Notes: generated from the sequence alone by a model not told the origin. Numbered from the stretch's first letter, positions 15,097 to 25,323 are shown. The stretch: 64,000 nucleotides of DNA from JACZWZ01 sp036478235 (GCA_036478235.1 JAZGDZ010000089.1:3846-67845), one strand, 5' to 3'. Made by a program: numbers and translations.

Positions 15097-15430
15097 GGGG
15101 GAAGGCTCAGGACATCGTTGGCGGTAGGTCCGCTCTTGCTATTGCGGAAGGCGAAGCCGAGGCGGAAGTCGGCCCGGGCATGAACACGGCCGCCGTGGGG
15201 CAGGGGCCCCACGTTGCGGAGGAGGGCCGACCGTGTCTTCCTCGAGTCGGTTCGACCCCTATCCGGTCTCGAACCTCCTCTCAAGCGTGCCTCGCCAAAG
15301 GCTCGGCGCCCCGTTCTACGCCTGTTTCGGATCGGCAATGCCGATCCGAAAGTCGGCCCGGGTATCAACATGGGGAGAGGGAGCGGCTTGCGCCGCTCCC
15401 TCTGTGGTTGCCCCTTACTCCGCCGTACGG
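15097..15430. repeat. Convergent intergenic region with a repeated hairpin element (two copies)
   Basis: This 334-bp gap between murJ (+) and sodN (-) has no credible gene. Two copies of a ~46-bp element lie at 15141-15186 and 15325-15370, sharing AAGTCGGCCCGGG followed by AT-AACA. Copy 2 carries a perfect 11-bp hairpin (TTCGGATCGGC, loop AAT, 15326-15350); copy 1 keeps a degenerate version. A third hairpin, GTGGGGC-AGGG-GCCCCAC, lies at 15195-15212. A small RNA or structured terminator region are both possible. Confidence 0.6.
15377..15402. terminator. Perfect 11-bp hairpin, probable bidirectional terminator of murJ and sodN
   Basis: GAGGGAGCGGC pairs perfectly with GCCGCTCCCTC around a TTGC loop. 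It lies 29 bases past the sodN stop in the convergent gap. On the plus strand it is followed by TGTGGTTG rather than a run of T, so it is not a canonical intrinsic terminator, but the stem is strong and the position fits. Confidence 0.65.
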
Positions 15431-15817
15431 CTAGCTCTTGGTCTTCTGGAAGATCTCCGTGATCTCGGCAATGAGCCGCAACAGCTCGTCACCGGATGCA
15501 GGGTCCATCGACTTCTTCGCATCACCCGCCTGCTTGGCAGCGCGCCAGAACAGATCGTGGAGTTGTGGGAACTCCTCCACGTGAGGCGGCTTGAAGTAGT
15601 CGGTCCAGAGCACCCACAAGTGGTGCTTCACGAGCTCGGCTCGTTGCTCCTTGATGATCACGCAACGCTGCCGGAAGACCTCGTCGTCGGAGTCCTGGTA
15701 TTTCTGTTGGATCGCCTGTACCGATTCGGCCTCGATCCGGGCCTGAGCAGGGTCGTACACCCCACACATGAGGTCGCAGTGGGCGTGAGCCACACGCTTC
15801 GGCCTCAGCAATGACAT
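15431..15817 (-). CDS. sodN: Nickel superoxide dismutase
   Basis: A 128-residue precursor of Ni-SOD, which dismutates superoxide in the cytoplasm. A 12-residue leader (MSLLRPKRVAHA) precedes the nickel hook HCDLMCGVYDP; cleavage before the His exposes His1, Cys2 and Cys6, the nickel ligands. The rest (AQARIEAESVQAIQQKY, KHHLWVLWTDYFKPPH) matches the family, and the mature length of 116 is normal. The usual cis-Pro5 of the hook (HCDLPCG) is Met here, encoded by ATG. The ATG at 15817 has an AGGAAGGA ribosome site upstream. The divergent neighbour is the SodX maturation protease, which makes the assignment firm. Confidence 0.96.
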   Translation of the reverse strand: MSLLRPKRVAHAHCDLMCGVYDPAQARIEAESVQAIQQKYQDSDDEVFRQRCVIIKEQRAELVKHHLWVLWTDYFKPPHVEEFPQLHDLFWRAAKQAGDAKKSMDPASGDELLRLIAEITEIFQKTKS

Positions 15818-15866
15818 CGACGAAGTCCTTCCTGCCGTTCGACCTCTGCACCCTACACTCGACCGG

Positions 15867-16253
15867 GTGGCCGAACCCACCGGAAAACAACTCGGGCGCG
15901 GCCGGGCCCTGGCGTCACTGATCGCCGCAGCTTTCACTCTGAGGATCCGGAGGTTCGAGATCGCCGACCGCAGCATGGAGCCGACACTGGGCGACGGCAA
16001 CTGGGTGCTGGGCGCAGTCCGTTCCGGGTCGGTTCGCCCCGGGGACATCGTGGTGCTCGAGATGCCCGGGCGCCCCGGCTTCGAGATCGTCAAGAGGGTG
16101 GCGGCAATCGGCGACGGCTCCCTGCTGCTCGAAGGGGACAACCCGGCGGCAGGAAGCGTCGACAGCGAAACCTTCGGCCCGGTGCCGGCTGCGGCCGTGT
16201 CGGCTCGCCTCGTCCTGCGCTACAGGCCGCTTCCACCTCGCCTCCTCAGATGA
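15867..16253 (+). CDS. sodX: SodX-type S26 signal peptidase (Ni-SOD maturation protease)
   Basis: A 128-residue serine peptidase of the S26/S24 family. Ser36 in RSMEPTL is the nucleophile and Lys76 in EIVKRVAAIGDG the general base, with GDNPAAGSVDSE completing the fold. It lacks a convincing membrane anchor, in line with SodX proteins that remove the leader of Ni-SOD in the cytoplasm. Divergent from sodN with only 49 bases between them. A TACACT -10 box at 15854-15859 places the transcript start at or next to the GTG start codon (15867), so the mRNA may be leaderless. Confidence 0.92.
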   Translation: MAEPTGKQLGRGRALASLIAAAFTLRIRRFEIADRSMEPTLGDGNWVLGAVRSGSVRPGDIVVLEMPGRPGFEIVKRVAAIGDGSLLLEGDNPAAGSVDSETFGPVPAAAVSARLVLRYRPLPPRLLR

Positions 16254-16266
16254 AGCATCGCCGGAC

Positions 16267-18588
16267 ATGAACTGGCCCCGTCTGCTGCTTCGCCTGCTCG
16301 GTCGGCGCCTTCCCCGGACACAGGGGACGCTGCATGTCGGCGGCATCCACGAGCGGCTCTCGATCGGGCGCGATAGATTCGGAGTGCCCCACATCGAGGC
16401 TGCCAACGACACCGACGCCTGGTTCGGTCTCGGGTTCTGCCAGGGTCAGGACAGAGCGTTCCAGCTGGAGACGCGGCTCAGGCTGGTCCGCGGGACCCTG
16501 GCGGCCCTGTTGGGCTCAGACGCACTTGCGCTCGATCGCCTGTCGCGCCGGATCGACTTCGCCGGAGCCGGTCGCCGCAGCCTGGACATCCTCGAGGACG
16601 AGCCGCGTCGCAGGTACGAGGCCTTTGCCACCGGCGTGAGGGCCGGAATGGAAGAAGGCGGAGGTGCTCGATCCCACGAGTTCGTGCTGCTCCGCTCCCG
16701 GCCGACGCCGTTCCAGGCATCGGATGCCATCGGCTTTTTCGCGGTGCAGGCCTTCTCCCTCGCCTCGAACTGGGACGTCGAGCTGGCCCGTCTGCGGATG
16801 CTCGCCCTCGACGGGCCCGAGGCGGTCGCCGCGCTCCATCCGGCATATCCTCCCGATCAGCCGAGCTCGCTTCGGCCCGGCGAACATGTTGGTGCCGTCG
16901 TCGACGCCCTGGCCGATGACCTGGCCCGTGCCCGGAAGCTGTTCACCGCGGGAGGCGGCTCCAACAACTGGGCGATCGCCGGAGAGCGCACCGCCTCCGG
17001 GATGCCCATCCTCGCCAACGACCCGCATCTGGCTCCGATCCTCCCGGCCCACTGGTACCTGGCCCGGATCGCCACACCCGAGTGGTCGGTCGTCGGCGGC
17101 TCCATCCCGGGCACTCCCGCCTTCGCCTTCGGCCACAACGGAACCGCCGCCTGGGGCGTGACCGCAGGTCTCATCGACAACACCGACCTCTTCGTGGAGG
17201 AGGTGGGTCCCGATGGTCGCAGCGTCAAGCGCGGCGACGGCTACGAGGCGTGTGCCGTACGGGTCGAGCAGATCGAGGTCAAGGGCGCCAATCCCGTGCG
17301 GCTGGAGGTGCTCGAGACGGATCGAGGACCGATCGTGGGACCGGCCTTCGAGGGCCCGTTCGGAGCGCTCTCGATGTCCGCCACCTGGCTGCAGGCGGGC
17401 GACGCCGGGGCGATCCTCGACATATGCCGGATCGAGTCGCTCGACGACCTGCACGAGGCGTTCCGCGGCTGGACCTCGGTTCCGCTCAACGTCGCGTATG
17501 CCGACGAGAAGGGCGCCATCGGCTGGCAGCTGATCGGCTCGGCGCCGGTCCGCGGGTGGGGCGGCGGAACCATTCCGACCTCGGCATCGGATCCGGCGAC
17601 GGCATGGGCCGACGATCCCGTGCCGTACGACGAGCTTCCCCGGCTCGCCAACCCCGCCTCCGGGTTCGTGGTCACGGCGAACAATCTTCCCGCCGGCGAC
17701 GGCCCGTATCTCGGCAGCGACTTCCTCGACGGCTACCGGGCCGCCCGGATCACCGATATCCTGGCCGGCCGCTCCGACTGGGACGTGGCGGCGAGCTTGG
17801 ATCTGCAGATGGACCGAGTCTCGATCCCCTGGCGCGAGCTGCGCGATGACGTGCTCGGCGCAGCCGCGACCGCCGGCGATCTCGGTGTCGCCGTCAACCT
17901 GCTGCGTGACTGGGATGGCGAGGTCGGGCCCGACTCGCCGGCGGCTGCGCTCTTCGAGCTGTTCGTCGCCGAGCTGTGCCGCTCCGTGGCCGAGGAACGC
18001 GCTCCCAACTCGTCCCGGTTCGCTCTCGGCGAGGGCTTCACCCCGCTGGTTCCCTTCAACGCGCTGCTGGTGCGGCGGGTGTCCCACCTCGTGCGCTTGC
18101 TTCGGGAGCGGCCCGTCGGCTGGTTCGACGAGGGGTGGGACGAGGCGATCAACTCGGCTCTGCGCGGCGCACAAGCCATGCTGAAGGACCGGTTCGGCGC
18201 CGATCCGCGCCGCTGGGCGTGGGGTGAAGTCCGTCCGCTCACCCTGGTCCACCCCATGGGGCTCCGCAAGCCGCTCGACCGCGTTTGGAACATCGGGCCG
18301 ATCCCTCACGGCGGGGATGCCAACACGGTCAACCCGGGGCCGGTGGATCCCTCCGACCCGCTGAGCAACCCCGACTTCGCCATCGCCTCGGGAAGGCTGG
18401 TCGTCGAGACCGGGTCCTGGGACCTGGCCAGGTTCTGTCTGGCGGGAGGCCAGTCCGGCAATCCCTTTTCGAAGAACTACGCCGACCAGGTTCCGCTGTG
18501 GGTCGCCGGGGATGCAATCGTGATCCCGTTCAGTCCAGCCGCCGCTCGCCGAACCGTAAGACGACGCCTCACCTTGGAGCCGGTTTGA
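16267..18588 (+). CDS. Penicillin-acylase-family N-terminal nucleophile hydrolase
   Basis: A 773-residue precursor of the penicillin G acylase / acyl-homoserine-lactone acylase family (Ntn hydrolases), which cleave amide bonds after autocatalytic processing. The nucleophile is Ser232 in GGGSNNWAI, with the cleavage expected between Gly231 and Ser232, giving an alpha chain of ~230 and a beta chain of ~540 residues. Other family motifs are RDRFGVPHIEAAN and GFCQGQDRAFQLE in alpha and NDPHLAPILPAHWY after the nucleophile. Most members are periplasmic, but this one starts MNWPRLLLRLLGRR, with at most a weak signal. The ATG follows sodX by 13 bases. The natural substrate cannot be read from sequence. 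Confidence 0.9.
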   Translation: MNWPRLLLRLLGRRLPRTQGTLHVGGIHERLSIGRDRFGVPHIEAANDTDAWFGLGFCQGQDRAFQLETRLRLVRGTLAALLGSDALALDRLSRRIDFAGAGRRSLDILEDEPRRRYEAFATGVRAGMEEGGGARSHEFVLLRSRPTPFQASDAIGFFAVQAFSLASNWDVELARLRMLALDGPEAVAALHPAYPPDQPSSLRPGEHVGAVVDALADDLARARKLFTAGGGSNNWAIAGERTASGMPILANDPHLAPILPAHWYLARIATPEWSVVGGSIPGTPAFAFGHNGTAAWGVTAGLIDNTDLFVEEVGPDGRSVKRGDGYEACAVRVEQIEVKGANPVRLEVLETDRGPIVGPAFEGPFGALSMSATWLQAGDAGAILDICRIESLDDLHEAFRGWTSVPLNVAYADEKGAIGWQLIGSAPVRGWGGGTIPTSASDPATAWADDPVPYDELPRLANPASGFVVTANNLPAGDGPYLGSDFLDGYRAARITDILAGRSDWDVAASLDLQMDRVSIPWRELRDDVLGAAATAGDLGVAVNLLRDWDGEVGPDSPAAALFELFVAELCRSVAEERAPNSSRFALGEGFTPLVPFNALLVRRVSHLVRLLRERPVGWFDEGWDEAINSALRGAQAMLKDRFGADPRRWAWGEVRPLTLVHPMGLRKPLDRVWNIGPIPHGGDANTVNPGPVDPSDPLSNPDFAIASGRLVVETGSWDLARFCLAGGQSGNPFSKNYADQVPLWVAGDAIVIPFSPAAARRTVRRRLTLEPV

Positions 18589-18640
18589 CCCGCGGCAAGC
18601 AACGAAGGTCACCTTCATACAGGGGTATGCTCTAGCGCCT

Positions 18641-19756
18641 ATGTCTCGTATCTTCCTCCTCTTCGGTGCATTCGCGCTCGTCGCTTCGGCCTGCAGCGGA
18701 GACACCGCCACCACCACTACTACGTCGTCTTCCACCACTACCACTTCGACTCCCCCGACCACGACCCCGTCGACGACGACCACCTCGACGATGCCCGCCA
18801 GTACGACCACCACGATTTACGTCGAGGGGACGACGGTCACGACGAACCCGCCGGGGTTCTCGTCGCCGGTCAACGGGCTTCCCGCTGAGGAGGAGATCAA
18901 GCTCGACCGTCGGGCGATCGGTGTCAAGATCGACAACCGTCCCGAGGGCCGACCGCAGTCGGGGGTGATGGACGCAGACTCCGTCATCGAGCTGCGCGTG
19001 GAAGGCGGTTATACGCGCTTCCTCGCCATCTTCCACGACAACGACAGCGAATACCTCGGGCCCGTTCGCTCGGTCCGACCCACCGACTCGACGGTCCTGG
19101 CCGCGATCGGGGCGCCCCTGGCGATGTCGGGAGGCCAGCCGTGGGTGCAGGCCGTGCACACGAGCCGGGGTGTCGGCTTGATCGGACCCGGAGCGGCCAA
19201 CCTGTTCAGGATCTCTTCCAGGGTTGCTCCGTTCAATCTCTACGGGAACACCGCCGACATGCGAGCCGGTGCCGATTCCCTTGAGTTCGACAACGATCCC
19301 CCGACGTCGCTCTATCCGATCGTCGAGTGGGAGTTTCCAGAGGCAATAGCTCACCAGATCGTGCTCGATTGGTCCGACACGGTGACCGTCACCTGGGACT
19401 GGGACGGTGAGGTGTATCGCCGCACCCACAACGGCGAGGACCACGTGGTAGTCGACCAGAAAGGCAACCTGGAACGGATCACGGCCGAGGTGCTGGTCGT
19501 CCTCGGTGCCGAGTTCTACACCCAGTTCCCACCGCCATCGGATTCGGACTGGCAGGCGGTGCCGGCGCTCGACACCGCAGGCTCCGGTCGGGCGTGGGTC
19601 TTTGCCCGGGGCCGAATCTGGCAGGGAACCTGGCAGCGCGCCCAGTACGCGGACGAGTTCAAGCTGCTGAATTCCGATGGCACCCAAACCGGAGTACCCG
19701 CCGGCTTCTCCTGGGTCTCGATCTTCCCCGACCACCGTTCCGTCGACTGGTCTTGA
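18641..19756 (+). CDS. DUF3048-family lipoprotein (YerB-like)
   Basis: A 371-residue lipoprotein: signal peptide with lipobox VASAC (Cys18), then a ~45-residue linker of almost pure Thr/Ser/Pro, then the DUF3048 domain. Conserved elements are GVKIDNRPEGRPQSGVMDAD, IELRVEGGYTRFLAIFHDN and YLGPVRSVRPTD, which are the core of the YerB family; the C-terminal part (GRIWQGTWQRAQYADEF) is the family's second domain. Function is unknown in general; members are secreted and common in Acidimicrobiia and Firmicutes. The stop overlaps the TTG start of the amidase. Confidence 0.9.
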   Translation: MSRIFLLFGAFALVASACSGDTATTTTTSSSTTTTSTPPTTTPSTTTTSTMPASTTTTIYVEGTTVTTNPPGFSSPVNGLPAEEEIKLDRRAIGVKIDNRPEGRPQSGVMDADSVIELRVEGGYTRFLAIFHDNDSEYLGPVRSVRPTDSTVLAAIGAPLAMSGGQPWVQAVHTSRGVGLIGPGAANLFRISSRVAPFNLYGNTADMRAGADSLEFDNDPPTSLYPIVEWEFPEAIAHQIVLDWSDTVTVTWDWDGEVYRRTHNGEDHVVVDQKGNLERITAEVLVVLGAEFYTQFPPPSDSDWQAVPALDTAGSGRAWVFARGRIWQGTWQRAQYADEFKLLNSDGTQTGVPAGFSWVSIFPDHRSVDWS

Positions 19757-21156
19757 GTGAAGCGGACTCGATAGCCCGGGAGGTACGAACCGGGGCAAGG
19801 TCCGCGAGCGAAGTCGTCGCCGAGGCCCTGGAGCGGACCGAGGCCGCTGCCCACCTCAACCTTTTCACGCGCCTCGACCCCGAAGCCGCACTCGACAGGG
19901 CGGCCACGATCGACAGCTCCGTCGCCGCCGGAGCCGACCCTGGGCCCCTAGCTGGGGTGCCGATCGCCCTCAAGGACATCATCGACCAGACCGGGGTGCC
20001 GACCACGGTGGGATCGTCGTTTCTGCGCACCCCTGCTTCGTCCGATGCCCCCGTCGTGACCCGCCTGGAGGCGGCCGGGGCGGTGATCATCGGACGCACC
20101 GGGCTCCACGAGTTCGCCTACGGGTTCTCCTCCGAGAACGATTGGTGGGGCCCGGTGCGCAACCCGTGGGACCCGGCGGCGTCGCCGGGCGGCTCATCCG
20201 GTGGTTCGGCTGCGGCGGTGGCGGCCGGCGTGACTCCCATCGGCATCGGCACCGACACGGGCGGATCGGTACGGGTTCCCGCCGCCCTGTGCGGCCTCGT
20301 GGGGCTCAAGGTGACCCACGGACGGATCCCGCTGACGGGCGTCTTCCCACTGGCGGCGTCGCTCGACACGGTGGGTCCGATCACACGATCCGTCGGCGAT
20401 GCCGCCCTCGCCTACTCGACCCTCGCCGGCCACGACCCGGCCGATCGCTGGTCGATCGATCGCCCCGTCGCAGGCCCGGCATCGGTGTCGCTCGGATCGC
20501 TCTCGGTGGGAATCCCCCACCCCTGGGTCGATCGGCCGCTGGCACCCGAACAGCGCATCGGCTTCTCCTGGTTCATCGAAGCCCTCGGGGAGGCCGGAGC
20601 CGCCCTCGAGCACTTCGACGAACCACGCATCGACGAATCCGACCTCCCTGCCGGCGCGTATGCCGAAGTGGCCGACGTCCACCGCAGCTGGTTCACCGAG
20701 GATCGGGAACGCTACGGACCGACGATTCGAGACCGCCTCGCCACGCTGTTCGATCTCGAGCCGGCCGAGATCGAAGCGGCGGTGCGGTGGCGAGCCGGGC
20801 TGCGGGGTGCATTCGAGGACGGCTTCGAGCGGTTCGATTTACTCGTCACCCCGGCTACGGCCGCCCGATCCAAGGAGATCGGGGTCGACCTCGTCGACGT
20901 CGGAGCCGGGCCCGAGCCGTACCGGCCGGTCCTATCGTGGTTCACGCCCCTCGTCAACCAGGCCGGCCTGCCCGCCCTCGTCCTCCCGGTCGAGGTCCCC
21001 GAGATCGAGGGCCTTCCACCGTCGGTCCAGCTCATCGGGCCCCACTGGGAGGAGGCGCGGCTGCTGGCCGTGGGTCGGGCTCTCGAGGCACTCGGCACCG
21101 TCTCCTCGCGGACCCCGAATCGGCAGCTGTGGAACATACGACATCTGCGCCGGTAG
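19753..21156 (+). CDS. Amidase-signature family hydrolase
   Basis: A 467-residue amidase-signature enzyme. The Ser-cisSer-Lys triad is visible: Lys in VPIALKDIIDQTG, the Gly/Ser-rich loop PGGSSGGSAAAVAAG with the cis-Ser, and the nucleophile Ser in GTDTGGSVRVPAA. The family includes GatA and many small-amide hydrolases; no gatB or gatC is adjacent, so it is more likely a metabolic amidase. The frame is open upstream, but TTG 19753 overlaps the DUF3048 stop (TTGA) and gives the normal N-terminus (LSEADSIAREVRTG), so it is preferred; a longer form from 19594 would lie inside the upstream gene. Confidence 0.88.
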   Translation: MSEADSIAREVRTGARSASEVVAEALERTEAAAHLNLFTRLDPEAALDRAATIDSSVAAGADPGPLAGVPIALKDIIDQTGVPTTVGSSFLRTPASSDAPVVTRLEAAGAVIIGRTGLHEFAYGFSSENDWWGPVRNPWDPAASPGGSSGGSAAAVAAGVTPIGIGTDTGGSVRVPAALCGLVGLKVTHGRIPLTGVFPLAASLDTVGPITRSVGDAALAYSTLAGHDPADRWSIDRPVAGPASVSLGSLSVGIPHPWVDRPLAPEQRIGFSWFIEALGEAGAALEHFDEPRIDESDLPAGAYAEVADVHRSWFTEDRERYGPTIRDRLATLFDLEPAEIEAAVRWRAGLRGAFEDGFERFDLLVTPATAARSKEIGVDLVDVGAGPEPYRPVLSWFTPLVNQAGLPALVLPVEVPEIEGLPPSVQLIGPHWEEARLLAVGRALEALGTVSSRTPNRQLWNIRHLRR

Positions 21157-21159
21157 GCA

Positions 21160-21178
21160 TACAATGAGACGCGTCTCA
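21160..21178 (+). promoter_or_regulatory. Possible -10 box with a 14-bp perfect palindrome upstream of korAB
   Basis: A TACAAT -10-like box (21160-21165) abuts the perfect palindrome TGAGACGCGTCTCA (21165-21178), about 100 bases before korA. A palindrome overlapping the predicted transcript start is the normal position for a repressor operator; the shape suggests a TetR-like dimer, but no regulator gene is adjacent. Confidence 0.45.
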
Positions 21179-21278
21179 AACCCGGAGGACGACACGACAG
21201 ACGCGATGCCCGGATCCACGGCCCGGTCACCGTCCACCCGCGTTCCCCATCCCCACTTACTCAAGGAGTGATCGGACC

Positions 21279-23146
21279 GTGTCCGAAACCTCGACCATCG
21301 ACTCGTTCCACGTCGAAGCCCAGAAGGTCTCGGCGGTCGTCATCCGCTTCGCCGGAGACTCCGGCGACGGCATGCAGTTGGCCGGAACCCGGTTCACCGA
21401 GGCGTCGGCGATCTTCGGGAACGACCTGGCGACCTTCCCGAACTTCCCGTCGGAGATTCGCGCCCCCGCCGGCACCTTGCCGGGAGTCTCGTCGTTCCAG
21501 GTGCAGATCGCCGACCGCGACATCCTCACCGCAGGTGATCATCCCGACGTCCTGATGGCCATGAACCCGGCGGCCCTGAAAGCCAACCTCGGCGACCTCG
21601 CCCCCGCCGGGACGATCATCGTGAACAGCGACGTCTTCGAGGAACGCAACCTCCACAAGGCCGGCTACGAGACGAATCCCCTCACCGACGGGTCGCTGGA
21701 CACCTACCGGGTCCTCGAGGTGCCGATGGACGAGCTGACGAAGGAGGCCGTCAAGGACTCCGGGCTCAAGGGACGCGGCGTCCTCCGATCCAGGAACTTC
21801 TTCGCGCTGGGCCTGATGGCCTGGATGTTCGATCGCCCCCACCAGCCGACACTTGATTGGATCGACCGAAAGTTCGGCACGGACGAGGCCGTCCGCTCGG
21901 GGAACGAGCTGGCCTTCAAGGCAGGATTCAACCTCGGCGAGACGACGGAGATGTTCCGGCACACGTACGAGGTGAAGCCGGCCGCACTGCCGCCGGGAAC
22001 GTACACCAACGTCACGGGGAACCAATCGCTCGCCTGGGGCTTGATCGCGGCCGCCCAGGCCGCCCGGCTCCCCCTCTTCTACGCCTCATACCCCATCACG
22101 CCAGCGTCCGACGTGCTGCACCAGCTCGCCAAGCACCGCAACTTCGGCGTGAGGACCTTCCAGGCGGAAGACGAGATCGCCGCCGTCGGAGCTGCCGTCG
22201 GGGCGTCGTTCGCCGGTCATCTCGGCGTCACCGGCACCAGCGGCCCCGGGTTGGCGCTCAAGAGTGAGACGATCAGCCTGGCGCTGACGACCGAGCTTCC
22301 CCTGCTCATCATCGACGTGCAGCGGGGCGGCCCTTCCACCGGGCTCCCCACGAAGACGGAGCAGTCCGATCTTTTGATGGTGATGTACGGGAGGCACGGT
22401 GAGTCGCCACTGCCGGTCGTCGCCATCTCCTCGCCGTCGGACGCGTTCGAGACCACGATCGAGGCAGCCCGGATAGCCCTCAAGTACATGACCCCCGTGA
22501 TCCTGCTGTCCGATGGGTACATCGCAACGAGCGCCGAGCCGTGGCTGCTCCCCGATGTATCGCAAATGCCCGACATCTCGGTGCCGTTCGCGACCGAGGC
22601 CAACGGTGAAGACGGCGGCTTCCTGCCGTACCTGCGCGACTCCGAGACGCTGGCCCGCCCCTGGGCGGTCCCGGGGACGCCCGGCCTGGAGCATCGGCTC
22701 GGCGGGCTGGAGAAGGAGGATGTCACCGGCAACGTCTCCTACAACCCGCAGAACCACGAAAAGATGACCCTCCTGCGGGAGCAGAAGATCTCCGGCATCG
22801 CCGATGACATCCCCCCGATCGTCATCGACCAGGACGAGGACGCCGAAGTGCTCGTGCTCGGATGGGGCTCGTCGTACGCGGCCATCCTGGCCGGGGTGCG
22901 TCGGGTGCGCGCCGCCGGACGCAAGGTGGCCCGGGTCCACCTGCGCTACCTCAACCCATTCGCCAAGAACCTGGGGGAGATCCTGGAGCGCTACCCGAAG
23001 GTGCTCATTCCGGAGCTCAACCGCGGCCAACTGTGGCGGCTGGTGCGCGGCGAGTTCCTCACCGACGCGATCTCATACCCGAAGGTGCAGGGGCAGCCGT
23101 TCAAGGCAGTGGAGATCGAAACCAAGCTCCTGGAGATGCTCGAGTC

Positions 23147-23150
<4 letters not shown>
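21279..23150 (+). CDS. korA: 2-oxoacid:ferredoxin oxidoreductase, alpha subunit (fused gamma-alpha)
   Basis: A 623-residue subunit of a 2-oxoacid (probably 2-oxoglutarate) ferredoxin oxidoreductase, which makes acyl-CoA, CO2 and reduced ferredoxin. The N-terminal gamma domain has VIRFAGDSGDGMQLAG (residues ~21-36). The alpha part follows from ~residue 245 with the typical YASYPITPASDVLHQLA, then QAEDEIAAVGAAVGASFAG and TGTSGPGLALKSE. The C-terminal domain ends VLIPELNRGQLWRLVRGEF. This fused arrangement is that of actinobacterial KorA. Start is GTG 21279 with AAGGAGTG upstream; the stop overlaps korB as ATGA. Confidence 0.95.
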
Positions 23151-24163
<1,013 letters not shown>

Positions 24164-24167
24164 CGGT

Positions 24168-24301
24168 CAGACATCAGACATCAGACATCAGACATCGGAC
24201 ATCGGACATCGGACATCGGACATCGGACATCGGACATCGAAGAGGGTCCCATTCTGAGATCTGAAATCTGAGATCTCTCATCTGAAATCTGAGATCTGAG
24301 C
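24168..24301. repeat. Heptad repeat element B (10 + 7 units) between convergent genes
   Basis: Left arm, 24168-24237: four CAGACAT then six CGGACAT units with no phase break. Right arm, 24253-24301: seven units of TCTGAGA/TCTGAAA type. The left TCAGA and right TCTGA cores are inverted, so the transcript could fold into one long imperfect hairpin. The loop begins CGAAGAGGGTCCC; the same CGAAGAG start is found in element C at 36.2 kb. Likely a terminator between korB (+) and the haem-subunit gene (-). Confidence 0.8.
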
Positions 24302-24312
24302 TAGGCAAATCT

Positions 24313-25323
24313 CTACCGCCTGGCGACCTCTCTGAGGATGATCCACACGACCCCGGTCGCTGCGGCGAGGAGCAAGAGCACGGCGAGAGCGACCGCGACG
24401 AGGAGTGCCGTCCCCCAGAACCCACCGTCGACGCCGGGGCGGGGTACGGGCAGCGACGCAGCGGCCTCGTCGGTGATGTCCAACTCGATGAACTGGGCGA
24501 TCGACTTCTGACCGTTGCGGTCACCCTCCGCCCCATCCCACACGGCGAATGCGACCAGCGTCGTCTGGTCGACTGCAAAGGAGGGGCCGTCTGCCGTCGT
24601 CTCGAAGTCACGAGCGAAGAGCGCCCGCCACTTGCCGTCGCGCCAGTGGCCGACCCCGGCCACGTCCTGGGCGGAGGCCGGCGTCAACGTTCCGAAGCCC
24701 TCGGCGACGAGGCTCTCGACCGGGCTGGGGTGGTCCGAGGAAGCGAGTGGATTCCCCACGTTCTGCGCCGGGTTGAAGATGGCCTCATCGGCTCCTGGAT
24801 AGGTGTCGACCGCAGTGTTGGGATAAGGGCTGGAGGCAAAGCCATCGTCGATGTCCTTCTGCCACACCGCCTTCCACTGCCAGATGCTGACGGGCAGGTC
24901 GGTGGACCCCATCGTGTACGGGGGATTGGACCCCTCCACCGATGGAAACTGGACGGCAGCGGCGTCGGCGAAGAGCGTGGAGCCGTTCACGGCGTCGTCC
25001 ACCTCGTCGTCGGCCCATTCCAGGAGCAGGAAGAGCCGGAAATCAGCATGGAGCGCCCGCACCGTCAGGGAACCCACGGCGCCGCCCCCGAATGGCGGCA
25101 CCAGCTCCTGGGCGCTGAGCGAGACCTGCCTGGAGTTGGCCCCGTCCCACACCGCGGACCAGGGATCGTCCTCGAGGACCGGCGCCGATGCGGGTGTCGC
25201 CTCGAGCCGCGGTGCCTGCGACTTGACCGGGATCAGGCCGAATACCCCGCCGACGAGTGCCAGCGCGACCACCGCGACCACTGTGATGCTCGACCGGCGC
25301 GGGCTCCTAAAGGATTTCAGCAT
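24313..25323 (-). CDS. Haem-b gamma subunit of the type II DMSO-reductase-family enzyme (EbdC/NxrC-like)
   Basis: A 336-residue exported, membrane-anchored protein. An N-terminal hydrophobic segment (residues ~12-32) serves as signal or anchor, a beta-rich domain of the ethylbenzene dehydrogenase haem-binding family follows, and a C-terminal transmembrane helix spans ~302-328. The family signature TDLPVSIWQWKAVWQKD is present. The haem b ligands known from ethylbenzene dehydrogenase (Met and Lys) have good counterparts in Met138 (YTMGS) and Lys273 (NGQKSIAQF). It would pass electrons between the Fe-S subunit and quinone or cytochrome c. It overlaps the end of the chaperone gene by 17 bases. 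A substrate-specific name cannot be assigned. Confidence 0.85.
   Translation of the reverse strand: MLKSFRSPRRSSITVVAVVALALVGGVFGLIPVKSQAPRLEATPASAPVLEDDPWSAVWDGANSRQVSLSAQELVPPFGGGAVGSLTVRALHADFRLFLLLEWADDEVDDAVNGSTLFADAAAVQFPSVEGSNPPYTMGSTDLPVSIWQWKAVWQKDIDDGFASSPYPNTAVDTYPGADEAIFNPAQNVGNPLASSDHPSPVESLVAEGFGTLTPASAQDVAGVGHWRDGKWRALFARDFETTADGPSFAVDQTTLVAFAVWDGAEGDRNGQKSIAQFIELDITDEAAASLPVPRPGVDGGFWGTALLVAVALAVLLLLAAATGVVWIILREVARR

Noticed and set aside
15097..15430. tmRNA, 4.5S/SRP RNA or RNase P RNA in the gap between murJ and sodN
   Set aside because: None of the conserved segments (tRNA-like ends with a tag frame, the SRP GGAA loop context, the RNase P conserved core) could be found. 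A GGTTCGA string occurs but without a pairing T-arm.
16516..18813. A 765-aa open frame antisense to the penicillin acylase gene
   Set aside because: The plus-strand frame has the full Ntn-hydrolase motifs; the antisense frame has no recognisable motif and an odd composition.
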